A DNA stretch of 64,000 bases, from NCBI RefSeq assembly GCF_039525035.1, contig NZ_BAAAHE010000026.1, positions 1-64,000 on the forward strand. The letters are read 5' to 3'. Shown piece after piece: positions 37,581 to 46,884 of this stretch (within the stretch, counting starts at the first letter, position 1; every line of letters begins with the position of its first letter). The notes below the pieces were generated by a model. That model ran no database searches and had not been told where the DNA came from. It worked only from the letters and a program-made list of their open reading frames with translations. A program made the translations under genes and the position numbers. This DNA comes from Sporichthya brevicatena (GTDB lineage Bacteria; Actinomycetota; Actinomycetes; Sporichthyales; Sporichthyaceae).

Positions 37581-37603
37581 CGGCGGGCGGGTCAGGCCCG
37601 CCG
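37581..37603. terminator. Hairpin at the aspS/37592 convergent junction
   Basis: CGGCGGGC (37581-37588) pairs with GCCCGCCG (37596-37603) around a seven-base loop, 17 bp after the aspS stop and overlapping the last codons of the opposing gene. Probably a terminator; no T-tract. Confidence 0.5.
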
Positions 37604-38131
37604 GCTCCGCCTGAGCTCGGCCGGGTCCGGACAGCACTTCAGGGTCCGGGCCGGGGTGATCAACTGCTGCGGGTCGTCGGCGGCGTCGGGCAGGTCGACG
37701 TCGACGACGCTGCGCCACTTCGTGGCGAGCGTGTTGTGACAGTCGAAGGTGGCCTGGACCCGGGTGCCGCTGCGGACGAGGCCGGCGGTGTCCTCGATGT
37801 CGTACCAGTCGCCGTCATGCCGGGCCTGGAGCCGGACCTTCACCTTCGCCTGCGGGACCGGGCAGGTCCCCGGGCGCCAGGTCCCGCGGGCGACCGCGAC
37901 CGACCCGGGCGCGCCGGTCAGCCGAACCGGGTCGCCGACCTGCTGGAAGCGGCAGGTCACCCTCGCCTCGGCCCAGTCCGAGACGGGCCGGGTGGGATCC
38001 GCCGCCGGGGCCGGCTCGGACCGGGCGCGCGCCGAGACCGTTCCCGCGCCGAGGCCGCCGACGATGCCCACGACGAGGGCAACGGCGGCGGCCGCGACGG
38101 GAACGCGGCCCGGCCGGATGGACCCGCTCAC
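37592..38131 (-). CDS. Hypothetical membrane-anchored or secreted protein
   Basis: I do not recognise this 179-residue protein. It starts with a basic stretch and one hydrophobic segment (VAAAAVALVVGIVGGLGAGTV, about 11-31) that is a signal anchor or signal peptide without a lipobox. The remaining 145 residues look like a secreted beta-rich domain, with cysteines in VTCRFQQVG, PGTCPVP, TFDCHNTL and LKCCPDP. GTG at 38131 is chosen so that the basic head and helix are at the N terminus; GTG at 38176 would add 15 residues. Neither has a strong RBS. It is divergent from rarA (85 bp gap). Confidence 0.65.
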   Translation of the reverse strand: MSGSIRPGRVPVAAAAVALVVGIVGGLGAGTVSARARSEPAPAADPTRPVSDWAEARVTCRFQQVGDPVRLTGAPGSVAVARGTWRPGTCPVPQAKVKVRLQARHDGDWYDIEDTAGLVRSGTRVQATFDCHNTLATKWRSVVDVDLPDAADDPQQLITPARTLKCCPDPAELRRSRRA

Positions 38132-38216
38132 GCCCGCCGCATACCCGGGCCCGCGCGCGGCGATACCGGGCGTCACCCGAGCGGCCTAACGCCCGGCGCG
38201 AACTAAGGTCGGCGGC

Positions 38217-39566
38217 GTGAGCGAACCGGAGACCCTGTTCGAGTCCGCGGGGCGGGCGCACCGGCCCGCGCCGTTGGCGGCCCGGATGCGGCCGCGGACG
38301 CTCGACGACGTCGTCGGTCAGGACCACCTGCTGGCCCCGGGGGCTCCGCTGCGGCGTCTCGTCGACGGTGCGGGGAGGTCGGGACCGGCGGCGCCGTCGT
38401 CCGTGCTGCTCTGGGGCCCGCCCGGGACGGGGAAGACGACGCTGGCCCGCATCATCTCCGCGGCGACCGGCCGCAAGTTCGTGGAACTCTCCGCGGTCAC
38501 GGCCGGGGTGAAGGACGTCCGGGACGCCCTGGCCGCCGCGAAGAAGGACCTCTCGGTCGGGGGCCCGGAGACCGTCCTGTTCCTCGACGAGGTGCACCGG
38601 TTCTCGAAGGCGCAGCAGGACTCGCTGCTGCACGGGGTGGAGGACCGGACCGTCACCCTGGTCGCCGCGACGACCGAGAACCCGCACTTCTCGGTGATCT
38701 CGCCGCTGCTCTCGCGATCGCTGCTGCTGACGCTGCGGCCGCTCACCGATGCCGACGTCGGCGTGTTGATCGACCGGGCGCTGACCGCCGCGCACGGCCT
38801 GGCCGGCGCGGTGACGCTGGCGCCGGCGGCGCGGGAGCACCTGCTCCGGATCGCCGGCGGCGACGCCCGCCGCGCGCTGACGGCGCTGGAGGCCGCCGCC
38901 GGGGCCGCCCTGGACCTGGAGCAGACGGAGGTCTCGCTCGAGCTCGTCGAGCACGCGGTCGCCCAGGCCGCGGCGCGCTACGACCGGGACGGGGACCAGC
39001 ACTACGACGTCATCAGCGCGTTCATCAAGTCACTGCGGGGGAGCGACGTCGACGCCGCGCTGCACTACCTGGCGCGCATGGTGGAGGCCGGCGAGGACCC
39101 CCGGTTCATCGCCCGCCGGCTGGTGATTCTCGCGAGCGAGGACATCGGCATGGCCGATCCGACCGCGCTGCCGACGGCGGTGGCGGCGGCCCAGGCGGTG
39201 CAGCTGATCGGGATGCCGGAGGCTCAGCTGAACCTGGCGCACGCCACCGTCCACCTGGCCCTGGCGCCGAAGTCCAACGCGGTCACGACCGCTCTGGGCG
39301 CCGCGGTGGCCGACCTGCGGGCCGGGGTCGCGGGCCCGGTCCCGAGCCATCTGCGGGACTCGCACTACCCCGGCGCGAAGGGCATGGGCCACGGCAAGGG
39401 CTACAAGTACTCGCACGACTACCCCCACGGCGTCGTCGAGCAGCAGTACGCCCCCGACGCCGTCCACGGGAAGGACTACTACGCGCCGACCGACAACGGC
39501 GCCGAGCGTGGCCTGTCCGACCGGCTGTCGCGGTTGCGCGCCATCCTCCGGGGCGATGCGGGCTGA
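38217..39566 (+). CDS. rarA: Replication-associated recombination protein A (RarA/MgsA family)
   Basis: AAA+ ATPase of the clamp-loader clade acting at stalled forks. The 449-residue protein has Walker [16 protein letters not shown] (about 62-76), Walker [10 protein letters not shown], sensor I region [13 protein letters not shown], and the MgsA C-terminal region [20 protein letters not shown] and [22 protein letters not shown] at 38217. It stands between aspS and alaS as in mycobacteria. No LexA box was noticed in the 85 bp upstream. Confidence 0.95.
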   Translation: MSEPETLFESAGRAHRPAPLAARMRPRTLDDVVGQDHLLAPGAPLRRLVDGAGRSGPAAPSSVLLWGPPGTGKTTLARIISAATGRKFVELSAVTAGVKDVRDALAAAKKDLSVGGPETVLFLDEVHRFSKAQQDSLLHGVEDRTVTLVAATTENPHFSVISPLLSRSLLLTLRPLTDADVGVLIDRALTAAHGLAGAVTLAPAAREHLLRIAGGDARRALTALEAAAGAALDLEQTEVSLELVEHAVAQAAARYDRDGDQHYDVISAFIKSLRGSDVDAALHYLARMVEAGEDPRFIARRLVILASEDIGMADPTALPTAVAAAQAVQLIGMPEAQLNLAHATVHLALAPKSNAVTTALGAAVADLRAGVAGPVPSHLRDSHYPGAKGMGHGKGYKYSHDYPHGVVEQQYAPDAVHGKDYYAPTDNGAERGLSDRLSRLRAILRGDAG

Positions 39567-39651
39567 CCCGGGGTGGGCGCCCGGGGCACCCCCGGCGGGG
39601 TCCGGAAGCTCCCGATAAGGTCGCCGTCGAACCAGAGGAAGGCGGACCCAG

Positions 39652-40116
39652 GTGTCAGCTGGAGAGCTCGCGGGCCTGATCGTGGCCGTGGCGTGGGCGG
39701 TCCTCGTCCTGTTCCTGTCGTACGTGCTCCTCAAGCTCGGTGGGGCGCTCAAGGAGCTCACGCGGGTCGTCGGCGAGGTCGGGGACTCGACCGTCCCGGT
39801 GCTCACCGAGGTGACGGCGACGGTCGCGACGACGAACGTGACGCTGGCGTCGGTGGAGCAAATCACCGACAACGTCTCCTCGATCACGCGGAACGCGAAG
39901 GCCCTGACGGCGATCGCCACGGTCGGGATGGGGAACCCGCTGATCAAGGCGGTGTCGTTCACCTACGGCGTGCGCCGGGCGATGGGGACCAAGAAGCAGC
40001 GCGAGGTCCAGAAGCGGGTCCGGGACGAGATGCGCCGTGAGGCGCACCGCAAGCGCCGCGGGAAGCGGCGCTCGGCGAAGGCCGCCGGCAAGGCACGACG
40101 GACGGCGTCGAAGTGA
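39652..40116 (+). CDS. DUF948 family membrane protein
   Basis: A 154-residue protein with one N-terminal membrane helix (LIVAVAWAVLVLFLSYVLLKL, about 8-28), a long amphipathic helix with Val/Thr-rich heptads (VGDSTVPVLTEVTATVATTN), a short hydrophobic stretch and a very basic C terminus (KRRGKRRSAKAAGKARR). This is the DUF948 build. Function unknown; conserved just before alaS in actinomycetes. GTG at 39652 follows GAGGAAGG by about nine bases. It overlaps the next gene by four bases, so the two products may work together. Confidence 0.88.
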   Translation: MSAGELAGLIVAVAWAVLVLFLSYVLLKLGGALKELTRVVGEVGDSTVPVLTEVTATVATTNVTLASVEQITDNVSSITRNAKALTAIATVGMGNPLIKAVSFTYGVRRAMGTKKQREVQKRVRDEMRREAHRKRRGKRRSAKAAGKARRTASK

Positions 40117-40376
40117 AGCGCCTGTTCTGGACCGGCCTGGGCGTCGCGGCCGGGGTGATGGTGACGCGGAAGGCCTCGCGCGCCCTGGAGCAGCTGACGC
40201 CGGCGGGGATCTCGGACCGTCTGGCGGAGAGCATCACCGACCTGGGGGACGCGATCCGGCAGTTCGGGATGGACGTCCGCGAGGCGATGTGGGACCGCGA
40301 GGACGAGATCCGCGACGCCTTCGGGCTGAACGACGACCTGGAGCCCGAGCCGGGCTCGCGAGCTACCGCGCGCTGA
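40113..40376 (+). CDS. Small DUF6167-type membrane-associated protein
   Basis: An 87-residue protein beginning MKRLFWTGLGVAAGVMVTRKA, a short hydrophobic N-terminal segment, followed by a helical region ending in an acidic tail (WDREDEIRDAFGLNDDLEPE). Streptomyces genomes have the same small gene between the DUF948 gene and alaS, annotated DUF6167. Function unknown. It overlaps the DUF948 gene by four bases (GTGA), suggesting translational coupling. The basic DUF948 tail and acidic tail here could pair, which is speculation. Confidence 0.8.
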   Translation: MKRLFWTGLGVAAGVMVTRKASRALEQLTPAGISDRLAESITDLGDAIRQFGMDVREAMWDREDEIRDAFGLNDDLEPEPGSRATAR

Positions 40377-40478
40377 TCCTCGACCGGGAGTTACTGCGTC
40401 GAGGGTCGGCGCGTCGCCCACGTACCCTCGATCCGGCGCCCTCGAACGACGCAGACACGCTCACAGGAACTGGCTCCC

Positions 40479-43154
40479 ATGGACTCCGCTGACATCCGCA
40501 ACCGCTTCTTGAAGTTCTTCGAGAAGAACGGGCACACCATCGTCCCGTCGGCCTCGCTGATCGCCGACGACCCGACGCTGCTGCTGGTGCCGGCCGGCAT
40601 GGTGCCGTTCAAGCCGTACTTCCTGGGCGAGCAGACGCCGCCGTGGAAGCGGGCGACGAGCGTGCAGAAGTGCGTCCGGACCCCGGACATCGACGAGGTC
40701 GGCAAGACGACCCGGCACGCGACGTTCTTCCAGATGGCGGGCAATTTCTCGTTCGGCGACTACTTCAAGGCCGGCGCGATCCCACTGGCGTGGGAACTGC
40801 TGACGTCCTCGGTCGCCGACGGCGGGTACGGCTTCGACGGGGACCGCCTCTGGGTGACGGTCTATCAGGACGACGACGAGGCCATCGACATCTGGCACAA
40901 GAGCGTCGGGGTCCCGCTCGAGCGCATCCAGCGCCGCGGCCTGGCCGACAACTACTGGCACATGGGCGTCCCCGGCCCGGGTGGCCCGTGCTCGGAGATC
41001 TACTTCGACCGCGGCCCGGAGTACGGCAAGGAGGGCGGGCCCGTCGCGGACGAGGACCGCTACCTCGAGGTCTGGAACCTCGTCTTCATGCAGTCCGAGC
41101 TGTCCGAGGTCCGCACGAAGGTCGACTTCGACATCCACGGCGACCTGCCGGCGAAGAACATCGACACCGGCATGGGCTGCGAGCGGATGGCCGCGATCCT
41201 GCAGGGCGTCGAGAACATCTACGAGATCGACACGACGCGGAAGATCCTCGACCGCGCCACCGAACTCACCGGCGTCAAGTACGGCCAGGACGAGCGCAAG
41301 GACGTCTCGCTGCGCGTCATCGCGGACCACTCGCGGACCGCGGCGATGCTCATCGGTGACGGCGTCACCCCGGGCAACGAGGGCCGCGGCTACGTGCTGC
41401 GCCGGATCATGCGCCGCGTCACGCGGAACATGCGGATCCTCGGCGGGCCCGAGACCAACATGCGCGAGCTGATCGACGCGACGATCGCGGCGATGGCGCC
41501 GCAGTACCCCGAGCTGCTGACCGAGGCGAGCCGCATCCACGCGGTTGCGGAGGCCGAGGAGGCGGCGTTCCTGCGGACGCTGCGCGCGGGGACGACGATC
41601 CTCGACACCGCGGTCGCCGAGACGAAGAAGGCCGGATCGACCAAGCTCTCCGGCGAGCAGGCGTTCACACTGCACGACACCTACGGCTTCCCGATCGACC
41701 TGACGCTGGAGATGGCGGCGGAGCAGGGCATCGAGGTCGACCGCGAGGCGTTCACGCGTCTGATGGCCGAGCAGCGCGCCCGCGGCAAGGCGGACGCGAA
41801 GGCCAAGAAGACCGGCCACGTCGACGTCTCGGTCTACCGGGACGCGCTGGCGGCGGCCGGCTCGCCGGTCGACTTCCTCGGTTACACGGAGGTCGTCTCC
41901 GAGGCGAGCGTCCTCGGCCTGATCGCCGGCGGCACCCCGGTGCCGGCCGCGAGCGAGGGCGACGAGGTCGAGGTCGTCCTCAACCGCACCCCGTTCTACG
42001 CCGAGGGCGGTGGCCAGCTCGCCGACCAGGGCGTGATTGTGACCGCCAACGGTGCGCGCATCGCGGTGCACGACGTGCAGTCGCCGCTCACCGGCCTGAT
42101 CGTGCACCGGGCCCGCGTGATTGCGGGTCAGGTGACGGTCGGTGAGAGCGTCCGTGCCGAGGTCGACGTGGCGCGCCGTGGCGCGATCTCCCGCTCCCAC
42201 ACCGCGACGCACCTGGTCCACAAGGGTCTGCGCGAGGCGCTGGGGGAGACCGCGGCGCAGGCGGGTTCCGAGAACTCCGCCGGCCGGTTCCGCTTCGACT
42301 TCTCCTCGCCGACCGCGGTGCCCTCGTCCGTCCTCGCCGACGTCGAGGACCGCGTGAACCAGGTCCTGATCGAGGACCACCCGGTCGTCGCGGAGCTGAT
42401 GAGCCAGGAGGAGGCGAAGCGCTCCGGCGCCATCGCCATGTTCGGCGAGAAGTACGGCGACACCGTCCGCGTCGTCTCGGTCGGCGACTACTCCCGCGAG
42501 CTCTGCGGTGGTACCCACGTCGCGCGCTCGGGCCAGCTCGGCCTGATCAAACTGCTCGGCGAGTCCTCGATCGGCGCCGGCGTGCGCCGCGTCGAGGCGC
42601 TGGTCGGCACCGACGCCTACCGGTTCCTCGCCCGCGAGCACGTGCTGGTCTCGCAGCTGGCGGACACGTTCAAGGCCCGGCCCGAGGAACTGCCCGACCG
42701 GATCGCCGGCGTGCTCGCCCGCCTTAAGGAAGTCGAGAAGGAGCTCGAGGGCGTCCGCGCCGGGGCCGTGCTGGCCGCGGCCGGGGAGCTCGCGGCGAAC
42801 CCGACCGACGTCAACGGCGTCGCCTACGTCGGCACCCGCCTGCCCGACGAGACCAAGGCCGACGACCTGCGCAAGCTCGTCCTCGACGTCCGCGGCCGCA
42901 TCGGCGAGTCCCGTCCGTCGGTCGTGGTCGCCGTCGCGGCCGCGAACGGCCGGCCGGCGCTGGTGATCGCCACCAACGAGGCCGGCCGGGCCCGCGGGCT
43001 CAAGGCCGGCGCGCTGGTCAAGGTCGCCGCCGGGGTCCTCGGCGGCGGCGGTGGCGGCAAGGACGACGTCGCCCAGGGCGGTGGCCAGGACGCCTCGAAG
43101 ATCGACGACGCCCTCGCCGCGGTCGCCAAGGCCGTCGCCGACACCGCGGGATGA
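40479..43154 (+). CDS. alaS: Alanyl-tRNA synthetase
   Basis: Class II synthetase of 891 residues. It has the N-terminal catalytic domain ([36 protein letters not shown]), the tRNA-recognition domain, the editing domain with zinc ligands [16 protein letters not shown] (about 574) and [14 protein letters not shown] (about 675), and a C-terminal C-Ala region ending in the Gly-rich [20 protein letters not shown] at 40479 follows AGGAA by about ten bases. It heads the conserved alaS-ruvX-mltG-aroE block. An inverted repeat spans the alaS stop codon and the ruvX leader. Confidence 0.97.
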   Translation: MDSADIRNRFLKFFEKNGHTIVPSASLIADDPTLLLVPAGMVPFKPYFLGEQTPPWKRATSVQKCVRTPDIDEVGKTTRHATFFQMAGNFSFGDYFKAGAIPLAWELLTSSVADGGYGFDGDRLWVTVYQDDDEAIDIWHKSVGVPLERIQRRGLADNYWHMGVPGPGGPCSEIYFDRGPEYGKEGGPVADEDRYLEVWNLVFMQSELSEVRTKVDFDIHGDLPAKNIDTGMGCERMAAILQGVENIYEIDTTRKILDRATELTGVKYGQDERKDVSLRVIADHSRTAAMLIGDGVTPGNEGRGYVLRRIMRRVTRNMRILGGPETNMRELIDATIAAMAPQYPELLTEASRIHAVAEAEEAAFLRTLRAGTTILDTAVAETKKAGSTKLSGEQAFTLHDTYGFPIDLTLEMAAEQGIEVDREAFTRLMAEQRARGKADAKAKKTGHVDVSVYRDALAAAGSPVDFLGYTEVVSEASVLGLIAGGTPVPAASEGDEVEVVLNRTPFYAEGGGQLADQGVIVTANGARIAVHDVQSPLTGLIVHRARVIAGQVTVGESVRAEVDVARRGAISRSHTATHLVHKGLREALGETAAQAGSENSAGRFRFDFSSPTAVPSSVLADVEDRVNQVLIEDHPVVAELMSQEEAKRSGAIAMFGEKYGDTVRVVSVGDYSRELCGGTHVARSGQLGLIKLLGESSIGAGVRRVEALVGTDAYRFLAREHVLVSQLADTFKARPEELPDRIAGVLARLKEVEKELEGVRAGAVLAAAGELAANPTDVNGVAYVGTRLPDETKADDLRKLVLDVRGRIGESRPSVVVAVAAANGRPALVIATNEAGRARGLKAGALVKVAAGVLGGGGGGKDDVAQGGGQDASKIDDALAAVAKAVADTAG

Positions 43155-43220
43155 CGTCCCGCACGGGCGCCTGTCGGCCCGCCGGAGGGCTGACACGCCC
43201 CTCGGCGGGACGTCATCCCG
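43147..43220. repeat. 16-bp inverted repeat between alaS and ruvX
   Basis: CGGGATGACGTCCCGC (43147-43162, covering the alaS stop) and its exact complement (43205-43220) enclose 42 bases. Each arm contains its own small dyad (GGGA/TCCC), so two alternative folds exist. The right arm ends just at the ruvX RBS (GGGAGGGG). It may end part of the alaS transcription or control access to the ruvX RBS. Confidence 0.7.
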
Positions 43221-43233
43221 GGGAGGGGTGAAG

Positions 43234-43695
43234 GTGCGGACCGGAGTTCGGCTCGCGGTCGACCTGGGGTCGGTCCGGATCGGGGTGGCGGCGTCGGACC
43301 CGTCCGGGCTGCTGGCGTTCCCGGTGGAGACCGTCCGCCGGGGGGCCGGGGACGTCGAGCGGCTCGCCGCGCTCGCGGTGGAGCACGACGTGCTGGAGGT
43401 CCTCCTCGGGCTGCCCCGGGGGCTGTCCGGGCGCGAGGGGGAGGCGGCCCGGATCGTGCGGGAGTTCGCCGAGCGACTGGCGACGGCCCTGCCCTGCCCG
43501 CTGCGGCTGGTCGACGAGCGGTTGAGCACGGTGGCGGCCGGGTCGCAGATGCGCGCCGCCGGGGTGAACAGCCGGAAGGGCCGCTCCGCGATCGACCAGG
43601 CGGCCGCCGTGGTGTTCCTGCAGGCGGCCCTGGACTCCGAACGGGCGACGGGCGGCGCGCCGGGAGAGCCGGTTGTCCCCTCCGGTCTGGGATAA
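43234..43695 (+). CDS. ruvX: RuvX/YqgF family RNase H-fold protein
   Basis: The 153-residue protein has the YqgF pattern: RLAVDLGSVRIGVAASD at the N terminus, VLLGLPRGLSGREGE in the middle, RLVDERLSTVAA and the C-terminal AIDQAAAVVFLQ. Members act in 16S rRNA 5' processing (E. coli) and as a Holliday junction resolvase candidate (Mycobacterium RuvX); which applies here is unknown. GTG at 43234 is preferred over 43228 because GGGGAGGGG then has normal spacing. It lies between alaS and mltG as in other actinobacteria. Confidence 0.92.
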   Translation: MRTGVRLAVDLGSVRIGVAASDPSGLLAFPVETVRRGAGDVERLAALAVEHDVLEVLLGLPRGLSGREGEAARIVREFAERLATALPCPLRLVDERLSTVAAGSQMRAAGVNSRKGRSAIDQAAAVVFLQAALDSERATGGAPGEPVVPSGLG

Positions 43696-43696
43696 T
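43688..43696 (+). promoter_or_regulatory. Possible extended -10 element for mltG
   Basis: TGGGATAAT at the very end of ruvX resembles an extended -10 (TGn followed by GATAAT). The mltG GTG is nine bases further on, so a transcript would be nearly leaderless. No matching -35 was found. Confidence 0.35.
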
Positions 43697-43705
43697 GCTG
43701 AACCA

Positions 43706-44854
43706 GTGAGTGACACCAGCCCGCCCCCGTACCCCCCTGCCGACGAGCCGGTCCCGGGGCCCGCGCGCCGACCCCGGAAGGCGCACCGCCGCACCCGCCG
43801 CAAGGCGCTGATCGCGGTGGTGATCTCGCTGGTCGTGCTCGGGTCGATCGGCATCGGCGCGACGGTCGGCATCAACCGGATCTACGAACGCCTCACCGAG
43901 GGCACGGCCGACTTCTCCGGCCCGCCCGGGGCGGAGAAGGTCGTCCAGGTCACGCAGGGCTCCAGCATCCGCGCGATCGGCCGGATGCTCGAGGAGGCCG
44001 GCGTGGTCCGCACCGAGGGCTCCTTCGTCGCCGCGGCGCGCAAGGACTCCCGGGCCGCGTCCCTGCAGCCCGGCTTCTACCGGCTGAACCTGAACATGCC
44101 GGCCCGCGAGGCGCTGGCGAAGATGCTCGATCCCACCTCCCGCATCCTGGCGCGGATCGCGATCCCCGAGGGCCGCAGTGCCGCCCAGGCGGTCGCCAAG
44201 CTGAGCAAGGAGTCCGGCATCCCCCAGGAGGACTTCGAGAAGGTCCTCGCCAACCCGAAGGGGCTGGGCCTGCCCGGGTGGGCGCGGAACAAGGTCGAGG
44301 GCTTCCTGTTCCCGGCGACCTACGACGTCGAGCCGAACGCGACGGCCGAGTCGATCCTCAAGCAGATGGTGACGCGCTTCAACGTGGCCGCGACGGCCAC
44401 CGACCTGGTCGCCCGCTCGGCGATCGTCGGGAGGACGCCGCTCGAGGTGCTCACGATCGCGAGCCTGATCGAGAAGGAGGCGAAGCTCGCCGACGACCAG
44501 CCCAAGGTCGCGCGGGTGATCTACAACCGCCTCGAGAAGAACATGCGCCTGCAGCTCGACTCCACCGTCCACTACGCCGTCGGCGGGGCCGAGGTCGTCA
44601 CGACGACGGCGGAGCAGCGCGCGGTCGACTCCCCGTACAACACCTACCGCTACGAAGGGCTCCCGCCGGGTCCGATCGCCTCGCCGGGCGAGGCGGCCAT
44701 CGAGGCGGCGCTCAGCCCCGCCGAGGGGCCGTGGATCTACTTCGTCGCGGTGAACCCCGACACCGGGGAGACCAAGTACGGCGTCACGGCCGCCGACCAC
44801 GCCCGGAACGTCGAGGAGTTCCGCGCCTGGCTCCGGGCGAACCCCGGCCGGTGA
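43706..44854 (+). CDS. mltG: Endolytic murein transglycosylase MltG
   Basis: MltG cleaves nascent peptidoglycan strands at the membrane and may set glycan length. The 382-residue protein has a Pro-rich cytoplasmic head with a basic cluster (RRPRKAHRRTRRK), one membrane helix (LIAVVISLVVLGSIGIGATVG, about 34-54), a LysM-like region and the YceG domain with catalytic Glu in IASLIEKEA (about 254), then YNRLEKNMRLQLDSTVHYA and YNTYRYEGLPPGPIASPG. GTG at 43706 gives a normal-length head. It overlaps aroE by four bases. The weak RBS and a possible extended -10 suggest initiation near the mRNA 5' end. Confidence 0.95.
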   Translation: MSDTSPPPYPPADEPVPGPARRPRKAHRRTRRKALIAVVISLVVLGSIGIGATVGINRIYERLTEGTADFSGPPGAEKVVQVTQGSSIRAIGRMLEEAGVVRTEGSFVAAARKDSRAASLQPGFYRLNLNMPAREALAKMLDPTSRILARIAIPEGRSAAQAVAKLSKESGIPQEDFEKVLANPKGLGLPGWARNKVEGFLFPATYDVEPNATAESILKQMVTRFNVAATATDLVARSAIVGRTPLEVLTIASLIEKEAKLADDQPKVARVIYNRLEKNMRLQLDSTVHYAVGGAEVVTTTAEQRAVDSPYNTYRYEGLPPGPIASPGEAAIEAALSPAEGPWIYFVAVNPDTGETKYGVTAADHARNVEEFRAWLRANPGR

Positions 44855-45720
44855 CCGTGCTGTCCCGCCCTCCCGCTCCGGTTCGCCGCGCGGCCGTACT
44901 CGGCTCGCCGATCCGCCACTCGCTCTCGCCCGTGCTGCACGCCGCCGCGTACGGCGTCCTCGGCCTGGACTGGACCTACGACGCCCACGAGGTCGCCGAG
45001 GACGGCCTGGGCGAGTTCCTGGCCCGGCTGGGCGGACCGGAGCTCCCGGGGGCCTGGGCGGGCCTGTCGTTGACGATGCCGCTCAAGCGCGCCGCGATCC
45101 CGCTGTGCACCGAGCTCGACGAGGTCGCCCGGGTGACCACCGCGGCCAACACGCTGACCTTCCCGGCGCCCGGCGAGGTGCACGGCGCGAACACCGACGT
45201 CCCCGGGATGCGCAACGCGCTCGCCGCGGCGGGCGTCGGAGGAGTCGAGCGCGCGGCCGTCCTCGGCGGGGGAGCGACGGCCGCGGCCGCGGTCGCCGCG
45301 CTCGGGTCGCTGTGCCGCGGCACCGTCGAGGTGTACGTCCGGACCCCGGACCGCGCCGCCGAACTGCGCCCCGTGGCGGACCACTACGGCCTGCGGCTGG
45401 AGGTCCGCGCCTGGGACGACGCCGCGCACGCCCTCGCCGCCCCGCTCGTCGTCGCGACGACCCCCAAGGGCGCCGCGGACGCGCTCGGGTCGAAACTGCC
45501 GGAGACCCCCGGGGTCCTGTTCGACGTCCTCTACGACCCGTGGCCGACGCCGCTGGCCGCCGCCTGGTCCTCGGCCGGCGGCCGGGTCCTCGGCGGCCTG
45601 GACCTGCTCGTCCACCAGGCCCTGCTCCAGGTGGAACTGATGACGGGTCAGAGCGTCGACCGGGCCGCGGTCGTCCGTGCGATGACCGCGGCCGGCGAGG
45701 CGGCCCTCAGCGCCCGCTGA
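44851..45720 (+). CDS. aroE: Shikimate dehydrogenase
   Basis: Reduces 3-dehydroshikimate to shikimate with NADPH. The 289-residue protein has the substrate-binding block GSPIRHSLSPVLHAAAY, catalytic Lys in TMPLKR (about 77), catalytic Asp in ANTDVPG, and the nucleotide-binding turn VLGGGATAAAA. GTG at 44851 overlaps the mltG stop; GTG at 44857 is an alternative. It is separated from aroCKBQ by the convergent L,D-transpeptidase and the prepilin peptidase. Its stop codon directly abuts that of the L,D-transpeptidase, leaving no room for a separate terminator. Confidence 0.95.
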   Translation: MTVLSRPPAPVRRAAVLGSPIRHSLSPVLHAAAYGVLGLDWTYDAHEVAEDGLGEFLARLGGPELPGAWAGLSLTMPLKRAAIPLCTELDEVARVTTAANTLTFPAPGEVHGANTDVPGMRNALAAAGVGGVERAAVLGGGATAAAAVAALGSLCRGTVEVYVRTPDRAAELRPVADHYGLRLEVRAWDDAAHALAAPLVVATTPKGAADALGSKLPETPGVLFDVLYDPWPTPLAAAWSSAGGRVLGGLDLLVHQALLQVELMTGQSVDRAAVVRAMTAAGEAALSAR

Positions 45721-46884
45721 TCAGCCGTCGGACAGGTCGAAGTTCCCGGTCTGCCACTGGTCCCAGTCCACGTTCCAGTCCTGGTAGCGGTTCCACAGCT
45801 CGCGGAACTTGCGCGGGGAGCCGGTGGTGACGACCGGGTCGCCCATGATCGTGTTGTTGAACATCCAGCGCATGTCCGACAGGCGCATCCCGACGCAGCC
45901 GTGGCTGGTGTTCGCGGACCCGATCCGGCCGTTCCAGGTGGCGTCGTGGATGAACTCGCCGGAGTTCGTCATCCGCATCGCGTAGGAGGAGTAGAGCGTG
46001 TAGCTCTCCGGCGCGTCGATCGCGGTGTTGGTCCACTTCTTGTTGGTGACCTTCTCCATGATCACCTTGATGCCGTTGCGGGTCTCCCAGCCCGGCTTGC
46101 CGGTCGAGACCGAGAAGGTCTTGATCACCTTGCCGTTGCGGACGACCTGCAGGCGGTGCTTGCGGACGTCGACCTTGATGATCTGCTCGCGGCCGACCGT
46201 GAAGCTGTTCTCGCGGCGGCTGACGCCCCAGCGCCCGTCACCGAGGTCCATGCCGACGAGGCTCTCGGAGACCTTGACCTCCACGCCTGAGGGCCAGAAC
46301 TCCTTGGGCCGCCAGTGGACCTCGCGGGAGTCGATCCAGTACCAGCCGCCCTCGACGGGCTCGGAGGTCTCGACCTTGAACGCCGCGAGCGCGGCCTCGC
46401 GGTTGATCACCGGCTGGTTGAAGGCGATGACGATCGGCTGCGCGACGCCGACGGTGCTGCCGTCGGGCGGGCTGATCAGCGTGCTGCCGACGGCGTTCTT
46501 GCCGGTGACCTCGAGCGTGGAGAACTTGCTGGTCTGGCTGACCGCGGCGCCCCGCTCGCTCGTCGCGCGGACGATGACCGTGTACTTCTCGCTCGGCGCG
46601 AGGCGACGGTCGGCGACCCAGGCGGTGCGGTCGTCGCTGAAGGCGCCCGTGATGACGGTGCCCTCGGAGTCGAAGACCTGCACGTCGTCGAGGCGCCCGT
46701 AGGTGCCGGTGACGGTCACGATGCTGTCCGGCTTGACGTCGGTGGCGCCGTAGGCCGGGAAGACCGTGATACCCATGGTCCGCTGCGCGGCCACCGGGGC
46801 GAGTTTGTCCTCCTTGCCCCCGCAGGCCGTGAGTGCCAGCAGCGCGGCGCCCAGCAGTGCCGTCCGTCGCGAGATCTCATTCAT
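45721..46884 (-). CDS. L,D-transpeptidase lipoprotein (YkuD) with Ig-like domains
   Basis: Makes 3-3 cross-links in peptidoglycan outside the membrane. The 387-residue precursor begins MNEISRRTALLGAALLALTAC: a lipobox with Cys21, and SRRTALL also resembles a twin-arginine signal. Two Ig-like domains follow (about 40-130 and 140-240, the second with VGVAQPIVIAFNQPV and HWRPKEFWPSG), then the YkuD catalytic domain with SHGCVGMRLSD (about 329). This is the layout of mycobacterial LdtB/LppS-type enzymes. ATG at 46884 has GAGGAC some 12 bases upstream. The 300-bp upstream gap contains a minus-strand terminator-like hairpin. Confidence 0.94.
   Translation of the reverse strand: MNEISRRTALLGAALLALTACGGKEDKLAPVAAQRTMGITVFPAYGATDVKPDSIVTVTGTYGRLDDVQVFDSEGTVITGAFSDDRTAWVADRRLAPSEKYTVIVRATSERGAAVSQTSKFSTLEVTGKNAVGSTLISPPDGSTVGVAQPIVIAFNQPVINREAALAAFKVETSEPVEGGWYWIDSREVHWRPKEFWPSGVEVKVSESLVGMDLGDGRWGVSRRENSFTVGREQIIKVDVRKHRLQVVRNGKVIKTFSVSTGKPGWETRNGIKVIMEKVTNKKWTNTAIDAPESYTLYSSYAMRMTNSGEFIHDATWNGRIGSANTSHGCVGMRLSDMRWMFNNTIMGDPVVTTGSPRKFRELWNRYQDWNVDWDQWQTGNFDLSDG

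Noticed and set aside
40461-43529. Open frame of about 1000 codons opposite alaS
   Set aside because: Same antisense artefact; alaS is fully supported by its domains.
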